The notes: generated by a model from the sequence alone, not told the origin. DNA of 64,000 bases from Chimaeribacter coloradensis (GCF_002858715.1 NZ_PJZH01000015.1:24586-88585), one strand, 5' to 3'; counted from the first letter of the stretch, positions 1 through 10,579 are shown. Numbers and translations are program-made.

Positions 1-410
1 CGGAAGTTGTCTTTCCCGGCGGGCAAACGGCGGGATTTACCCTGGTCATCCACGGCCACGTAGGTGAATACCGCCTCGGTGGCGCGGTAGCGCTGGCCCA
101 GCGGCTCAGACGACACCTTTTTCACCCAGACTTCCACATTGATGGTCATCGAGCTGCGCCCGGTACGGATGCAGCGTGCATAACAGCAGACCACATCCCC
201 CACCGCGACCGGCTTCAGGAAGGTCATGCCGTCCACCCGCACCGTAACCACCCGCCCTTCGGCGATCTCTTTGGCCTGAATGGCACCGCCCATGTCCATC
301 TGCGCCATCAGCCAGCCGCCGAAAATATCGCCGTTGGCATTGGTGTCCGCCGGCATCGCCAGCGTACGCAGCACCAGCTCGCCGTTGGGTAAACTCTGTT
401 TTTCACTCAT
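1..410 (-). CDS. yciA: acyl-CoA thioesterase YciA (3' end cut by window edge)
   Basis: Hot-dog-fold acyl-CoA thioesterase that hydrolyses a broad range of acyl-CoAs in the cytoplasm. The translation starts MSEKQSLPNGELVLRTLAMP and continues through the GDIFGGWLMAQMD segment, which carries the conserved Asp/Gly helix of this family, then TFLKPVAVGDVVCCYARC. About 136 codons are visible and the C-terminus lies outside the window. The ATG at 410 is 57 bases after the yciB stop, so the two are probably co-transcribed, as in E. coli. Identification rests on strong similarity to YciA and on position next to yciB and yciC. Confidence 0.95.
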   Translation of the reverse strand, partial: MSEKQSLPNGELVLRTLAMPADTNANGDIFGGWLMAQMDMGGAIQAKEIAEGRVVTVRVDGMTFLKPVAVGDVVCCYARCIRTGRSSMTINVEVWVKKVSSEPLGQRYRATEAVFTYVAVDDQGKSRRLPAGKDNF

Positions 411-467
411 GGGATTGCTTCACAGTCAGAAAGTAATATCCCTGCCGGTACGGCAGGGGCAGGCCAC

Positions 468-1025
468 TTATTTTTTTGGCTCTTGCGGGTTTTTTTGCTC
501 ATCCGGCATATGGCGGTAGATATAGAGGCCGCTCAGCAGGGTAAACACCAGCGTCAGTGCGGTCAGGCCGAAGACTTTGAAATTCACCCAGACGCTCTGC
601 GGCAGCCAGAACGCCACATAGATGTTGGCCAGCCCGCACAGCAGGAAGAACAACGCCCAGGCGGTGTTGAGCCGGTTCCAGACGCCGTCCGGCAGCGTCA
701 GCTCTTTGCCCAGCATCCGCTGGATCAGCGGGTTGCGCAGCATCCACTGGCTGACCAGCAGCGCCAGGGCGAACAGCACATAGATCACCGTGACTTTCCA
801 TTTGATGAACAGATCATCATGGAACACCAGCGTCAGCGTGCCGAATACCGCCACCATCGCGAAGGTGATCAGGGTCATCTTCTCGACTTTGCGGTACTTC
901 ACCCAGGTAAAGATCAGCGCCAGCGCGGTCGCCGCAATCAGCGCGCCCGACGCGGCGTAGATGTCATACAACTTGTACACCACAAAAAACACAACCAGCG
1001 GAAGAAAATCAAGAAACTGCTTCAT
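468..1025 (-). CDS. yciB: inner membrane septation-associated protein YciB (IspZ family)
   Basis: Small integral inner-membrane protein of the intracellular septation family, linked in E. coli to envelope integrity and elongation/division complexes. It is 185 residues, the usual family length. It opens [21 protein letters not shown] and has about five hydrophobic segments separated by short basic loops. The ATG at 1025 is preferred over an in-frame upstream start at 1037 because family members begin with MKQ. It precedes yciA and follows yciC, from which it is separated by a terminator-like hairpin, so it probably has its own promoter near 1030-1110. Confidence 0.95.
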   Translation of the reverse strand: MKQFLDFLPLVVFFVVYKLYDIYAASGALIAATALALIFTWVKYRKVEKMTLITFAMVAVFGTLTLVFHDDLFIKWKVTVIYVLFALALLVSQWMLRNPLIQRMLGKELTLPDGVWNRLNTAWALFFLLCGLANIYVAFWLPQSVWVNFKVFGLTALTLVFTLLSGLYIYRHMPDEQKNPQEPKK

Positions 1026-1120
1026 ACATGATTCCAAGTTAAACCCATCGTCCGACTATACCGGATTCAGCGGGGTGTGTGTACCACCGGCCCGCCGCGC
1101 CCTGGCCGGCAGGCGCGCAG

Positions 1121-1147
1121 AAAAAAGGGCACCCGCAGGTGCCCTTG
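1121..1147 (-). terminator. intrinsic terminator downstream of yciC
   Basis: GGGCACC / GGTGCCC stem around a CGCA loop. On the minus strand it is followed by six T residues. It sits 14 bases after the yciC stop. The same stem, loop and A-tract occur at 26618-26644 between acnA and ribA. Confidence 0.85.
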
Positions 1148-1160
1148 CAACGCCCGGCCG

Positions 1161-1913
1161 TTACTTGCGCAACAGCATATAGAGGCGGAACAGGTAGATC
1201 AGCAGCATGGCGGAGACCACATTGCTCAGCGCCGTCAGCACCACCGTGGCGACGGTCGGCGTCAGGGCAGTGAGGTGGCTGACCAGGAACAGCAGCAGCA
1301 GTTTGGCGGCCAGCCACAGCATCATCGCCGGCACCACCAGGCGGATGTTGGCGTACGCCAGCCGTGCGCTGAGGCGCAGCGCGCCCATCACGCCGACGCG
1401 CTCAGTGGCGGTAATCACCGGGGCCAGCGCCACGGCAATCGCAATCAGCACCCCCGGCAGGACGAACAGCATCAGGCCGAGCTGGATCAGCAGGGTGCAG
1501 ATGAACATCAGCACCAGCATCCGCGGCAGGATCGGGGCAGACGCCCCGATGGACCGCAGCGCGCTGGTCGGCTGGCGCTCAGAGACCAGCCGGATCAGCG
1601 TCAGCATCCCGCCCGCCAGCAGCACATTGCCCACCAGCGCGGAGAAAGTGGCCGCAGCGGACACCTTCAGCAGCACCATCTGCTGCTCCGGCGTCATCTG
1701 CTGGATGATCTCCTGCAGACCCATCCCGGCCGTCGAGGTCAGGTCACTCTCCGCGTTGGCCAGGATATTGAGCTGGTCAGCGTCCGGGACAAAGGCCTGG
1801 TTCAGCAGCACGGTAATAAATGCGGTCAGCAGCGCCAGCAACAGGATGCTGGTCAGCTGGTTACGCATAAAGTTAAAACTGTCACGGTACAACGTACTGG
1901 CCGTGATGGGCAT
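1161..1913 (-). CDS. yciC: UPF0259 family membrane protein YciC
   Basis: Inner-membrane protein of 250 residues with about six transmembrane segments and no assigned biochemical function. It begins [20 protein letters not shown], as in E. coli YciC. The ATG at 1913 has an AAGGAG Shine-Dalgarno sequence seven bases upstream, which decides this start over in-frame codons up to 1991 that overlap the next gene. The preceding minus-strand gene (CxxCxxCC protein) ends 52 bases upstream. A strong terminator follows the stop. Confidence 0.95.
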   Translation of the reverse strand: MPITASTLYRDSFNFMRNQLTSILLLALLTAFITVLLNQAFVPDADQLNILANAESDLTSTAGMGLQEIIQQMTPEQQMVLLKVSAAATFSALVGNVLLAGGMLTLIRLVSERQPTSALRSIGASAPILPRMLVLMFICTLLIQLGLMLFVLPGVLIAIAVALAPVITATERVGVMGALRLSARLAYANIRLVVPAMMLWLAAKLLLLFLVSHLTALTPTVATVVLTALSNVVSAMLLIYLFRLYMLLRK

Positions 1914-1965
1914 GGAAACTCCTTGGCAACAATCAAAATCATAATAAGGCACTGATTGTAACCTG

Positions 1966-2361
1966 TTACGCCCCGGTGTGGCACCCCGCATCCGGCATTG
2001 ACACCGGCAACAGGTTCACCGGCGCCACCGGCAGCGGCGGCAGGCCGTAACGCGCCCGCGCCCGGTCACACGCCTCATTGGCGATGCCGTTTTCACCCGA
2101 CTGGTCAAACTCCCGGCACGGGGTCGGCCGGTTCAGGTAGATGGAACAGGAAACCGCCCGGCCTATCTCGCCCTCAAGGGCGGTGCAGCGCGGGGATTTA
2201 CTGTTGGTGCCTTGCATGCAGCGGAGAAACGGGGTGACCGGCTCGGTGCGATCGACCGGCACCGGCCCGCCGCCGTCTTCAGCTTCAGCCCAATAAAACG
2301 AGACGCGGAAATAGGCGCAGCAAGCGCCACAGCTAATGCAGGGATTATGTGATTCGCTCAT
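1966..2361 (-). CDS. YkgJ-family cysteine cluster protein
   Basis: 131-residue cytoplasmic protein of the UPF0153/YkgJ family. The N-terminus carries the CISCGACC motif (CxxCxxCC), with further cysteines near residues 49, 59, 72, 82 and 98. Family members are thought to bind a metal, zinc or an Fe-S cluster; the function is not established. The ATG at 2361 is the only reasonable start. It is divergent from ompW and 52 bases upstream of yciC, so a short operon with yciC is possible. I do not assign a symbol because several enterobacterial paralogues (YkgJ, YeiW) share this motif. Confidence 0.85.
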   Translation of the reverse strand: MSESHNPCISCGACCAYFRVSFYWAEAEDGGGPVPVDRTEPVTPFLRCMQGTNSKSPRCTALEGEIGRAVSCSIYLNRPTPCREFDQSGENGIANEACDRARARYGLPPLPVAPVNLLPVSMPDAGCHTGA

Positions 2362-2488
2362 CTTGATTACCCACCGACTCCTTACGGTTTCGAACCAAAA
2401 ACACGGGGAAAGAGCACGTTACTCACGGCGGTTTTTTTTGGCAACTGAAATTTCGGGGCGAAAAAAAGCCTGGTTAAAACCGTTGTTT

Positions 2489-2502
2489 TTGATCTGGATC
2501 AA
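2489..2502. promoter_or_regulatory. perfect FNR box upstream of ompW
   Basis: TTGATCTGGATCAA matches the FNR consensus TTGAT-N4-ATCAA with no mismatch. Its centre is about 152 bases before the ompW start codon. A class II position (-41.5) would put the transcription start near 2537 and leave a ~110-base leader. FNR control of ompW is established in E. coli; the exact start here is inference. Confidence 0.85.
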
Positions 2503-2647
2503 TTCATTGCTTTTTAATGTATTGAGTCAAATTGATCGGGATGGAATCCGTGTCTTTTCAATGCAAAGATGCGCGCCTATACAAAATGTGAATGCGAAAA
2601 CCATAAGCATTTCTGACGGAAATATATTCAGGCAAAAGGAGAAGGGA

Positions 2648-3280
2648 ATGAACAAGGCGTCTTGGGTTTTGCTGGTGGCGGCCGCGCTGCCGGCGGTGGC
2701 ATCAGCACACCAGGCCGGGGATTTCATCGTGCGCGCCGGCACGGCCACCGTCCGCCCCACGGAAGGGTCAGACAATGTGCTGGGGCTCGGCCCTTTCAAC
2801 GTGGATAACAATACCCAGCTGGGGCTGACTTTCAGCTACCTGGTCACGGACAATATCGGCGTAGAGCTGTTGGCCGCCACGCCGTTCAAACACAAAATCG
2901 GCCTGCAAGCCACCGGCACCCTTGCCGAAGTGAAGCAGCTGCCGCCGACGCTGATGGCGCAATACTATTTCGGCAGCAAACAGGATGCGCTGCGCCCCTA
3001 TCTGGGCGTCGGGGTGAACTACACCACCTTCTTTGATGAAAAATTCAACGACACCGGGAAAGCCGCAGGCCTGAGCGATCTCAGCCTGAAAGACTCCTGG
3101 GGCATCGCCGGGCAGGCGGGGCTGGATTACAACCTCAACGAGCACTGGCTGCTGAACATGTCGGTGTGGTGGATGAATATTGAAACCAAGGCGCGCTTCA
3201 ACGCCGGGGGTGCCCACCAGAGCATCGACACCCGCCTCGACCCGTGGGTCTTTATGTTCGGGGCCGGTTACCGCTTCTGA
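2648..3280 (+). CDS. ompW: outer membrane protein OmpW
   Basis: Eight-stranded beta-barrel outer-membrane protein that forms a narrow hydrophobic channel. The precursor is 210 residues. A signal peptide (MNKASWVLLVAAALPAVASA, cleavage near residue 20) precedes mature HQAGDFIVRAG. The chain ends in the aromatic signature GYRF expected for BAM insertion. The ATG at 2648 has a strong AAAGGAG upstream; the longer open frame reaching back to 2336 lacks a signal peptide at its start and is rejected. A perfect FNR box upstream predicts anaerobic induction. A terminator follows directly. Confidence 0.96.
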   Translation: MNKASWVLLVAAALPAVASAHQAGDFIVRAGTATVRPTEGSDNVLGLGPFNVDNNTQLGLTFSYLVTDNIGVELLAATPFKHKIGLQATGTLAEVKQLPPTLMAQYYFGSKQDALRPYLGVGVNYTTFFDEKFNDTGKAAGLSDLSLKDSWGIAGQAGLDYNLNEHWLLNMSVWWMNIETKARFNAGGAHQSIDTRLDPWVFMFGAGYRF

Positions 3281-3293
3281 CCGGCAGGCAGGA

Positions 3294-3319
3294 AAAAGGC
3301 GCACCGGGGTGCGCCTTTT
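3294..3319 (+). terminator. terminator after ompW
   Basis: AAAAGGCGCAC stem, CGGG loop, GTGCGCCTTTT: an 11-bp hairpin with a U tail, 13 bases past the ompW stop. The A-tract on the other arm makes it usable for the convergent BON gene too. Confidence 0.85.
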
Positions 3320-3340
3320 CTGTCTCTGTGCGGCGATCTT

Positions 3341-3655
3341 TTACTTAATCTGCATCGCATTCTCAACCGAGCGCACACCGGTGATTTTGCGCGTCACCTG
3401 CACGGCGCGGTTGGCATCCGCCATTGAGCTGACGAAGCCGCTCAACTGCACCCGGCCTTTAAAGGTTTCGACGTTAATCTCACGCGATTTCAGCGTTTCA
3501 TCGGCCAGCAGGGCTGATTTCACTTTGGTGGTCACCACGGTGTCATCCAGATAACCGCCGGTGCCTTCCGATTTTGCGGTCGGTGCACAGGCTGACAGGG
3601 TCAGCGCCACCATCAGCGCCATACATAATGCAGATAAGGCTTTGACTAATTTCAT
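3341..3655 (-). CDS. BON-domain lipoprotein, osmotically-inducible type
   Basis: 104-residue precursor. The signal sequence MKLVKALSALCMALMVALTL ends in a lipobox LSAC, so the mature protein should start at a lipidated cysteine. The remainder is a single BON domain (DDTVVTTKVKSALLADETLKSREINVETFKGRVQLSGFV), about 60 residues, a fold that associates with membranes or lipids. Single-BON lipoproteins resemble one half of OsmY or DolP. The ATG at 3655 is chosen because it begins the signal peptide. E. coli has yciEFG at this position instead, which helps place the organism outside the E. coli group. Confidence 0.85.
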   Translation of the reverse strand: MKLVKALSALCMALMVALTLSACAPTAKSEGTGGYLDDTVVTTKVKSALLADETLKSREINVETFKGRVQLSGFVSSMADANRAVQVTRKITGVRSVENAMQIK

Positions 3656-3788
3656 GTCCATTCTCCATGCCAAATAGGGGTATCGTCCTTTGCCACGGCT
3701 GGTGAGCCGTTACGGGCGCAGGTTCAATCAGTTTGGTGCATGGATTGGCGTTAGACAAATTCACCAGGGAAATAAGCAGCACAAATAA

Positions 3789-3815
3789 CGCCTTACCGCA
3801 CGAAACGGTAAGGCG
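3789..3815 (-). terminator. trp operon terminator
   Basis: CGCCTTACCG / CGGTAAGGCG, a 10-bp stem with a 7-base loop, six bases after the trpA stop and followed on the minus strand by TTATTTGT. Confidence 0.8.
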
Positions 3816-3821
3816 GGGGGA

Positions 3822-4628
3822 TCAGGCGCGGGTGGCGGCTTTCATCTCCGTGACGAACGCGGCCAGGCGGCGCAGCATCTCTTCCGGCTCCGCATGGTAC
3901 TGTTCGATAATCCGCACGATGGCGGAGCCGGAGATCGCCCCGGCGGCCCCGGCCTTGAGCGCTTCACGCACCTGCGACGGCTCCGAGATGCCGAAGCCCT
4001 GCAACGGCGGCGCGGCCTGGTATTCTGTCAGCTTGTCGATCAGGTGGCCGAGCGGCAGCTGGGCGCGCTGCTCGGTGCCGGTCACCCCGGCGCGGGAGAG
4101 CAGGTATGTGTAGCCGCGCCCCTGGGCCGCCACTTCACGCAGCAGCGCCTCGTCGGCATTCGGCGGGCAGATAAAGATCGGCGCGATATTGTGGCGCAGG
4201 GCGGCCGCGCGGAACGGCGCGGACTCCTCCACCGGCACGTCCGCCACCAGCACCGAATCCACGCCCACCTCGGCGCAGCGCTGGTAGAAGGCGTCAATCC
4301 CCTTGTGGAATACCAGGTTGGCGTACATCAGCAGGCCAATCGGAATGTCCGGGTGTTTCGCGCGGATTGCCGCCAGCATCTCGAAACAGCGGGTTGGCGT
4401 GACGCCGGCGGCAAAGGCGCGCAGGGTCGCATTCTGGATGGTCGGGCCGTCGGCCAGCGGGTCGGAGAAGGGGATGCCCAGCTCCAGCGCGTCGGCCCCG
4501 GCTTCGACCAGCGTGTCGACAATCGCCAGCGAGAGCTCCGGGTCCGGGTCGCCAAGGGTCACGAAAGGCACAAACGCGCCTTCGCGGCGGGCGGCCAGCG
4601 CCGTAAAACAGTGCTGATAGCGTTCCAT
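3822..4628 (-). CDS. trpA: tryptophan synthase alpha subunit
   Basis: Cleaves indole-3-glycerol phosphate to indole plus glyceraldehyde 3-phosphate and channels indole to TrpB in the alpha2-beta2 complex. 268 residues, the E. coli length. [19 protein letters not shown] and [13 protein letters not shown] include the catalytic glutamate-49 region ([16 protein letters not shown]). The start ATG shares one base with the trpB stop (TGATG), indicating translational coupling; the TTG one codon earlier is not needed. Last gene of the trp operon, with a terminator just after it. Confidence 0.98.
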   Translation of the reverse strand: MERYQHCFTALAARREGAFVPFVTLGDPDPELSLAIVDTLVEAGADALELGIPFSDPLADGPTIQNATLRAFAAGVTPTRCFEMLAAIRAKHPDIPIGLLMYANLVFHKGIDAFYQRCAEVGVDSVLVADVPVEESAPFRAAALRHNIAPIFICPPNADEALLREVAAQGRGYTYLLSRAGVTGTEQRAQLPLGHLIDKLTEYQAAPPLQGFGISEPSQVREALKAGAAGAISGSAIVRIIEQYHAEPEEMLRRLAAFVTEMKAATRA

Positions 4629-5818
4629 CAAATCTCTCCCCGTGTTTTCAGAATGTCATGGACCGTGAAAATATCCTTGTCGCCGCGGCCGGAGAGGTTC
4701 ACCACCAGCAGCTGCTCTTTCTCCGGGTTCTCTTTTATCATCTTCAGCGCGTGGGCCAGCGCATGGGAGGACTCCAGCGCCGGGATAATCCCCTCACTGC
4801 GGGAGAGCGCCTTAAAGGCCTCCAGCGCCTCTTCATCGGTGATGGAGACATACTCAGCGCGGCCGATGCTGTTGAGGTAGGCGTGCTGCGGGCCGACGGA
4901 CGGGAAATCCAGCCCGGCAGAGATAGAGTAGGACTCCTCAATCTGCCCCTCGTCGGTCTGCATCATCGGTGCTTTCATGCCGAAATAGATGCCGACATGG
5001 CCATGTTTGAGCGGTGCGCCGTGCTGGCCGGACTCAATGCCCAGCCCGCCCGGCTCCACGCCGATCAGCGCCACCGACTCCTCTTCGATGAAGTCCGCAA
5101 ACATGCCGATGGCGTTGGAACCGCCGCCGACGCAGGCCAGCACCGCGTCCGGCAGGCGGCCCTCTTTCTCCAGCACCTGCGCTTTGGTCTCTTCGCCGAT
5201 CATCCGCTGGAACTCACGCACAATGGTCGGGTAGGGGTGCGGCCCGGCGGCGGTGCCGAGCATATAGTGGGCGGTCTCATAGCTGCCGGACCAGTCGCGC
5301 AGCGCCTCATTACAGGCATCTTTCAGGGTGGAGGAGCCGCTGTGCACCGGGATCACCTCTGCGCCCATCAGCCGCATACGGAACACGTTCGGCGACTGGC
5401 GGGCAATGTCTTTCGCGCCCATATAGATGCGGCACTTCAGGCCGAGCAGGGCGGAGGCCAGCGCCGACGCCACGCCGTGCTGCCCGGCACCGGTTTCGGC
5501 GATGATTTCGGTTTTGCCCATGCGTTTCGCCAGCAGTGCCTGGCCCAGCACCTGGTTGGTTTTGTGCGCGCCGCCGTGCAGCAGATCCTCGCGCTTCAGG
5601 TAGAGTTTGGTGCGGGTGCCGGCCGTGAGGTTGCGGCACAGCGTCAGGGCAGTGGGGCGGCCGGCGTAATTTTTCAGCAGGTCAAAAAACTCGGCCTGGA
5701 AACCGGGGTCGCGCTGGGCGCTGACGAACGCCTCTTCCAGCTGTTTCAGCGCGGGCATCAGAATCTGCGGCACATACATGCCGCCGAATTCACCAAAGTA
5801 AGGGTTGAGTAATGTCAT
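4628..5818 (-). CDS. trpB: tryptophan synthase beta subunit
   Basis: PLP enzyme condensing indole with L-serine to give tryptophan. 396 residues. The PLP lysine sits in [12 protein letters not shown] and the phosphate-binding glycine loop in [12 protein letters not shown]. It overlaps trpA by one base and lies 41 bases after trpCF. No key residue is missing. Confidence 0.98.
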   Translation of the reverse strand: MTLLNPYFGEFGGMYVPQILMPALKQLEEAFVSAQRDPGFQAEFFDLLKNYAGRPTALTLCRNLTAGTRTKLYLKREDLLHGGAHKTNQVLGQALLAKRMGKTEIIAETGAGQHGVASALASALLGLKCRIYMGAKDIARQSPNVFRMRLMGAEVIPVHSGSSTLKDACNEALRDWSGSYETAHYMLGTAAGPHPYPTIVREFQRMIGEETKAQVLEKEGRLPDAVLACVGGGSNAIGMFADFIEEESVALIGVEPGGLGIESGQHGAPLKHGHVGIYFGMKAPMMQTDEGQIEESYSISAGLDFPSVGPQHAYLNSIGRAEYVSITDEEALEAFKALSRSEGIIPALESSHALAHALKMIKENPEKEQLLVVNLSGRGDKDIFTVHDILKTRGEI

Positions 5819-5859
5819 TATTCGCTGTCCTGTCTGTGAAAACGGTCTGACGGCGCGGC

Positions 5860-7218
5860 TCAGTAGGCGCGCAGCGTCTGAAATACGGCGGTAATTTTCT
5901 CAGCATCCTTGATGCCGGGGGCGGATTCCACCCCAGAGTTAAAGTCCAGCCCGGCGCAGCCGAGTTGCGCAGCCTGCACGCAGTTGTCCGCCCCCAGGCC
6001 GCCGGCCAGCAGCACATTGTCCAGTGGCTGCCCCGCCAGCACCCGCCAGTCAAAGGGCTGGCCGCTGCCGCCGTTGCCGTTGTCCAGCACATAGCGGTCA
6101 ACGTGGTTCAGGTCGCGGGCGGGCATCTGGTCACGCACGCTCAGCGCTTTCCAGATGCGGCAGGCTGGCGGCAGTGCGGCGCGCAGGTGGTCTATATAGG
6201 CCTGATCCTCCTGCCCGTGCAGCTGCACCGCGTGCAGGCCGAGGGCCGCGGCAGTCTCCGCGACGTCCGCCACCGGCTGGTCACTGAACACGCCGACATA
6301 CTTCAGCGGCGCGCCTGCCATCACCTGCCGCGCCTGTTCCGGCGTGAGGCAGCGCGGTGAGCGGGCGGCGAAAATCAGCCCGCCGAACGCCGCCCCGGCC
6401 TGGTACGCCGCCTGGGCATCCTGCGGCCGGGTCAGGCCGCAGACTTTGTTTTCACCGAGGATCACCCGGCGCACGGCGGCGGCCAGATCCGGCTCCGCCA
6501 TCAGGGCGCTGCCGATCAGGAAGCCGTTGGCGAAGCGGCTCAGTTCGCGGATCTGGCCGTAGGTGTTAATGCCTGACTCGCTGATCACCGTCACGCCCGG
6601 CAGCCGCGGCGCGAGGCGGCGGGTGCGGTCGAGGTCGATGCTCAGGTCGCGCAGGTCGCGGTTGTTAATACCCACCACCTTCGCTCCCAGCCGCAGCGCC
6701 CGTTCAGCCTCCTCTTCGCTGATCACTTCCGTCAGCACGCCCATGTTCAGGCTGTGGGCCACCGCCGCCAGCTGGCGGTACTGCTCATCCTCCAGCACGG
6801 AGAGCATCAGCAGCACGGCATCGGCCTGATAGTGGCGCGCCAGGTAGATCTGGTACGGGTCGATGATGAAATCTTTGCACAGCACCGGCTGCGGCACGGC
6901 GGCACTCACCTGCGGCAGGAAATCGAAACTGCCCTGGAAATATTTCTCGTCAGTCAGCACCGAAATGGCGGAGGCGTAGGCGCTGTAGATCCCCGCAATC
7001 GCTGCCGGGTCAAAATCTTCCCGGATCAGCCCCTTGGAAGGCGAAGCCTTTTTGCATTCCAGGATAAAGGCGGTACGGGCGCCCTGCAGGGCGTGGTAAA
7101 AGCTGCGCTGGCTGGGGCCAAGCAGGTGTTCAAAATCGGCCAGCGGCTGCTGTTCTTTACGCGCCGCGACCCAAACTGCCTTGTCACGAACGATCCGGTG
7201 GAGCACGGTTTCCTGCAT
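5860..7218 (-). CDS. trpC: bifunctional indole-3-glycerol phosphate synthase / phosphoribosylanthranilate isomerase
   Basis: Fused TrpC-TrpF enzyme of 452 residues, as in other Enterobacterales. The N-terminal IGPS barrel (residues about 1-255) carries [12 protein letters not shown] and [12 protein letters not shown]. The C-terminal PRAI barrel starts at [12 protein letters not shown], with its general-base cysteine in KVCGLT and an Asp in LDFNSGVES. The ATG at 7218 directly follows the trpD stop (TAAGTGATG); the GTG at 7221 is an equally coupled alternative adding one residue. Product steps: PRA to CdRP to indole-glycerol phosphate. Confidence 0.97.
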   Translation of the reverse strand: MQETVLHRIVRDKAVWVAARKEQQPLADFEHLLGPSQRSFYHALQGARTAFILECKKASPSKGLIREDFDPAAIAGIYSAYASAISVLTDEKYFQGSFDFLPQVSAAVPQPVLCKDFIIDPYQIYLARHYQADAVLLMLSVLEDEQYRQLAAVAHSLNMGVLTEVISEEEAERALRLGAKVVGINNRDLRDLSIDLDRTRRLAPRLPGVTVISESGINTYGQIRELSRFANGFLIGSALMAEPDLAAAVRRVILGENKVCGLTRPQDAQAAYQAGAAFGGLIFAARSPRCLTPEQARQVMAGAPLKYVGVFSDQPVADVAETAAALGLHAVQLHGQEDQAYIDHLRAALPPACRIWKALSVRDQMPARDLNHVDRYVLDNGNGGSGQPFDWRVLAGQPLDNVLLAGGLGADNCVQAAQLGCAGLDFNSGVESAPGIKDAEKITAVFQTLRAY

Positions 7219-7221
7219 CAC

Positions 7222-8241
7222 TTATCCTCTTGCTGCCAATGCGCTGACACGCTGGTAAGCGTCGCCGCTGCGGATCACCGCGAGCGCCTGTTGCGCATTC
7301 TGTTTTAGGTCTTCTTGCCCGAAAAGCTTCAGTAAAAGCGCGACATTAGCGGCCACCGCCGCCTCATGGGCAGGCTCGCCTTTACCTTGTAACAAGCGTG
7401 CCAGAATGTCACGGTTTTCTTCCGGCGTACCGCCCAGCAGCGCCTCCACCGGGTAGCCGCGCAGGCCGAAGTCAGCAGGCGTGAGCTGGTAGCTGGTGAT
7501 GGCCCCGTGGTTCAGCTCTGCCACCTGGGTCGGCGCGTGGATCGCCACCTCGTCCATGCCGCCGCCGTGTACCACTGCGGCGCGCTGGTAGCCCAGTGTG
7601 CGCAGGGTTTCGGCAATCGGCAGTACCAGCTCCGGGCTGTAGACGCCAATCAGCGCCAGCGGCGGGCGGGCCGGGTTGATCAGCGGCCCCAGCACGTTAA
7701 ACAGCGTGCGGGTTTTCAGCTGCTGGCGCACCGGCATCGCGTGGCGGAACCCGGTGTGGTACTGCGGCGCAAACAGGAAACAGATACCGAGGTCATCCAG
7801 CGCCTGACGTGCCTCGTCAGCCGGTAAATCGAGGCGGATGCCGAACGCCGCCAGCAGATCGGAAGAACCGGAGCGGCTCGACACGCTGCGGTTGCCGTGT
7901 TTGGCGACCCGCACCCCGCACGCCGCGGCCACAAAGGCGCTGGCGGTGGAGATGTTAATGCTGTTGCTGCCGTCGCCGCCGGTGCCGACGATGTCGGCAA
8001 ACGGGTAGTCCGGCCGCGGGAAGGGCTGGGCATCGGCCAGCAGCGCCTGCGCCGCCCCGGCGATCTCTTCCGGGCGCTCGCCGCGCACTTTCATGCTGAT
8101 CAGCGCTGCCGCCAGCTGGGACGGCTCCAGCCCGCCCTGGATAATGGTGCTGAACAGGGCACGGCTCTGCGCCTGGCTCATCGGCTCTGCGCGGTAGAGC
8201 TGCTCAAGGATCGCGGCGTGGCTTTCATGTGATAGGGTCAT
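7222..8241 (-). CDS. trpD: anthranilate phosphoribosyltransferase
   Basis: Transfers phosphoribose from PRPP to anthranilate. 339 residues, a stand-alone TrpD. The PRPP-binding motif [14 protein letters not shown] and the anthranilate region [17 protein letters not shown] are both present. E. coli and Salmonella fuse TrpG to TrpD; here the two genes are separate with a 17-base gap, an organisation typical of Serratia and Yersinia. Contiguous with trpCF downstream. Confidence 0.97.
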   Translation of the reverse strand: MTLSHESHAAILEQLYRAEPMSQAQSRALFSTIIQGGLEPSQLAAALISMKVRGERPEEIAGAAQALLADAQPFPRPDYPFADIVGTGGDGSNSINISTASAFVAAACGVRVAKHGNRSVSSRSGSSDLLAAFGIRLDLPADEARQALDDLGICFLFAPQYHTGFRHAMPVRQQLKTRTLFNVLGPLINPARPPLALIGVYSPELVLPIAETLRTLGYQRAAVVHGGGMDEVAIHAPTQVAELNHGAITSYQLTPADFGLRGYPVEALLGGTPEENRDILARLLQGKGEPAHEAAVAANVALLLKLFGQEDLKQNAQQALAVIRSGDAYQRVSALAARG

Positions 8242-8258
8242 GGTTCTCTCTCCTTGTG

Positions 8259-8837
8259 TTATGCCAGCGCCCAGGCCAGGGTCTGCTCCAGCAGACGCGC
8301 GCCCTGTGAGGTCAGAATTGATTCCGGGTGGAACTGGAAGCCGCAGACGCGGTCAGCGTCGTGGCGGACGGCCATCACCATGCCGCCGAACCGGGCATTG
8401 ACCACCAGCCCGGCCGGGAGGTCGCTGCCCACCAGCGAGTGGTAACGCGCCACCGGCAGCGGGTTCGGCAGCCCGGCGAACATGCCGGTACCGTCATGCT
8501 CGACCAGCGAGGCCTTGCCGTGCAGGATCTCGCCCGCCTGGCCGACCCGGCCGCCGTAGGCTTCCACAATCGCCTGGTGGCCGAGGCAGATGCCGATCAC
8601 CGGCAACTGGCCGCGCAGCCGTTGCAGCAGGGCGGGCATGCAGCCCGCCTCCGCCGGGGTGCCGGGGCCGGGGGAGAGCATCAGGATCGGCTGCTCCATC
8701 TCTTTCAGCTTGCTGATGATGGTCTCAGCCGGAATCTGGTTGCGGTAGATCACTACCCGGTGGCCGAAGGTGCGCAGCTGATCCACCAGGTTGTAGGTAA
8801 AGGAGTCGATATTATCGAGCAGCAGGATGTCAGCCAT
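8259..8837 (-). CDS. trpG: anthranilate synthase component II (glutamine amidotransferase)
   Basis: Supplies ammonia from glutamine to TrpE. 192 residues, class I amidotransferase. The nucleophile cysteine is in GICLGHQ and the His/Glu pair in [10 protein letters not shown]. The start ATG overlaps the trpE stop by one base (TGATG), so the stoichiometric partners are translationally coupled. It ends before trpD rather than being fused to it. Confidence 0.97.
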   Translation of the reverse strand: MADILLLDNIDSFTYNLVDQLRTFGHRVVIYRNQIPAETIISKLKEMEQPILMLSPGPGTPAEAGCMPALLQRLRGQLPVIGICLGHQAIVEAYGGRVGQAGEILHGKASLVEHDGTGMFAGLPNPLPVARYHSLVGSDLPAGLVVNARFGGMVMAVRHDADRVCGFQFHPESILTSQGARLLEQTLAWALA

Positions 8838-10399
8838 CAGAACACCTCCCGGGCGTGATGTGCGGTAGCAATGGCGCGCAGCACGGCGCGGGCTTTGTTG
8901 CGGGTTTCGTCCGCTTCCGCCTGCGGGACGGAGTCCAGCACCACCCCGGCCCCGGCCTGTACGGTGGCGATGCCGTCTTCGACATAGGCGGAGCGGATCA
9001 CGATGCAGGTGTCGAGGTCGCCGTGGGCGGTGAGGTAGCCCACCGCACCGCCGTAGCTGCCGCGGCGGCTCCCTTCTGAGGCGGCGATCAGCTGCATGGC
9101 GCGGACTTTCGGCGCGCCGCTCAGCGTGCCCATGTTCATGCAGGCCTGGTAGGCGTGCAGCACATCAAGATCGTGGCGCAGGGTGCCCACCACGCGGGAG
9201 ACCAGGTGCATCACAAAGGAGTAGCGGTCGACTTTGGTGAGGTCGGCGACGTAGCGGCTGCCCGGCTCGCAGATGCGCGCCAGATCGTTGCGCGCCAGAT
9301 CCACCAGCATCAGGTGCTCGGCCAGCTCTTTATGGTCAGTGCGCATCTCCAGCTCAATCCGGCTGTCGAGATCGCGGTCCAGCGAGCCGTCGGCATGGCG
9401 GCCGCGCGGGCGGGTGCCGGCAATCGGGTAGATCTCAATCTGGCGGCTGTCGGCATCATATTTCAGGGCGCTCTCCGGCGACGCGCCGAACAGCTGGAAA
9501 TCATTGTCCTGCATGAAAAACATGTAGGGGCTGGGGTTGTTCTCTTTCAGCGTCTGGTAGGCGGCCAGCGGCGACGGGCAGGGCAGGGAGAAGCGGCGTG
9601 ACGGCACCACCTGGAAAATCTCCCCGGCGCGGATCGCCTGTTGCAGGCCGCTTACCACGGCCCCGTACTCCGCGTCGCTCTGGTTGCAGCTCAGCGCCAT
9701 CTCCTGCACCAACTGGCGCGGGATGGGGTGCGCAGGCTGCTGCAACTGGCGCTGTAACTGTTCCAGGCGCTGTTGCAGGCGCTGTTTCTCCGCCGCGGAC
9801 GGCGTAAACACACTGGCCTGTAAACGGCTGGTGCGGTGCTGGTGGTCGAGCACCAGCAGCGTCTCCGCCAGGTAGAAGCAGAAATCCGGGCAGTGCTGGT
9901 CAGCGCGCAGCGCCGGCAGATCCTCAAACCCGGCCACCAGGTCGTAGGCAAACAGGCCGCCGAGGAACATCGCCTCACGCTCCTCCGCCGGGCTGTTCAC
10001 CAGCGTCAGCAGGGTACGCAGCGCGTCAAACACCGACAGCGAACAGAGGCGCGCGTCCTCATCCTGCATCGGGTCGATGGCCGGGAACGTCAGCTCGCGG
10101 CCGTTGGGGCGCACCTGGTTGCTGACTTCCGGCGGCAGCGCCGCATCCAGCAGCGGCAGCAGCGACGCGCCGTTGGCGGTCAGCGCCTGAAGGGTGACGG
10201 TGCGGCCCAGCGCGGTGATGCGCAGGGCGCTGTCCACGATCAGCAGGCTTTTCAGGTTCTGTTTGCTGGTGATCTCCGCGGACTCCAGCAGCAGCGTGGC
10301 CGGGCGTGCGCCGCACAGCTGGTTAAAGATGGCGGTGGGGTCGTCCCGGTAGCAACCGGTCACGCTCAGCAGGTCCAGGGTAGGTTGAGTTGTGTTCAT
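8837..10399 (-). CDS. trpE: anthranilate synthase component I
   Basis: Converts chorismate to anthranilate using ammonia from TrpG; first committed step of Trp synthesis. 520 residues. The feedback site LLESAEI is intact, so Trp inhibition is expected. The C-terminal chorismate-binding domain shows PIAGTRPRG and FQVVPSRRF. The ATG at 10399 is chosen because family members begin [11 protein letters not shown]; upstream codons lie in the attenuator. Expressed from the trp promoter at about 10590-10618. Confidence 0.98.
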   Translation of the reverse strand: MNTTQPTLDLLSVTGCYRDDPTAIFNQLCGARPATLLLESAEITSKQNLKSLLIVDSALRITALGRTVTLQALTANGASLLPLLDAALPPEVSNQVRPNGRELTFPAIDPMQDEDARLCSLSVFDALRTLLTLVNSPAEEREAMFLGGLFAYDLVAGFEDLPALRADQHCPDFCFYLAETLLVLDHQHRTSRLQASVFTPSAAEKQRLQQRLEQLQRQLQQPAHPIPRQLVQEMALSCNQSDAEYGAVVSGLQQAIRAGEIFQVVPSRRFSLPCPSPLAAYQTLKENNPSPYMFFMQDNDFQLFGASPESALKYDADSRQIEIYPIAGTRPRGRHADGSLDRDLDSRIELEMRTDHKELAEHLMLVDLARNDLARICEPGSRYVADLTKVDRYSFVMHLVSRVVGTLRHDLDVLHAYQACMNMGTLSGAPKVRAMQLIAASEGSRRGSYGGAVGYLTAHGDLDTCIVIRSAYVEDGIATVQAGAGVVLDSVPQAEADETRNKARAVLRAIATAHHAREVF

Positions 10400-10429
10400 G
10401 TTTGCTTCCACGTCGTTATTTTTATCCAC

Positions 10430-10452
10430 AAAAAAGCCCGCACGGGGCGGGC
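10430..10452 (-). terminator. trp attenuator terminator
   Basis: GCCCGC / GCGGGC hairpin followed on the minus strand by TTTTTT, located 38 bases after the trpL stop and 31 bases before trpE. It is the expected Rho-independent attenuator (stem 3:4) read through only when ribosomes stall in trpL. Confidence 0.9.
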
Positions 10453-10490
10453 CTTTGGGTATCTGCAAGGTCTGATGACCGTACGCGTGA

Positions 10491-10559
10491 TTACACCGCC
10501 CGCCAAAGAGAGGGTCGCCACCAGCGAACAAAGAGGGTAATCAGCAACGTTTTCATCAT
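10491..10559 (-). CDS. trpL: trp operon leader peptide TrpL
   Basis: 22-codon leader beginning [17 protein letters not shown] and ending LWRAV, with tryptophan codons at positions 13, 14 and 19. It lies between the trp promoter and the attenuator hairpin, exactly where a leader peptide that senses charged tRNA-Trp should be. The double Trp followed by Arg matches other enterobacterial leaders (GWWRTS); the third Trp codon is an addition. A second in-frame ATG (10556) could be the true start. The Shine-Dalgarno sequence is weak. Confidence 0.9.
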   Translation of the reverse strand: MMKTLLITLFVRWWRPSLWRAV

Positions 10560-10579
10560 CAGCACCAGGTTGTCGTGAA

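Noticed and set aside
7222..8837. Frameshifted TrpGD fusion
   Set aside because: trpG and trpD each have intact starts, stops and full family length; the separate arrangement is normal outside the E. coli group.
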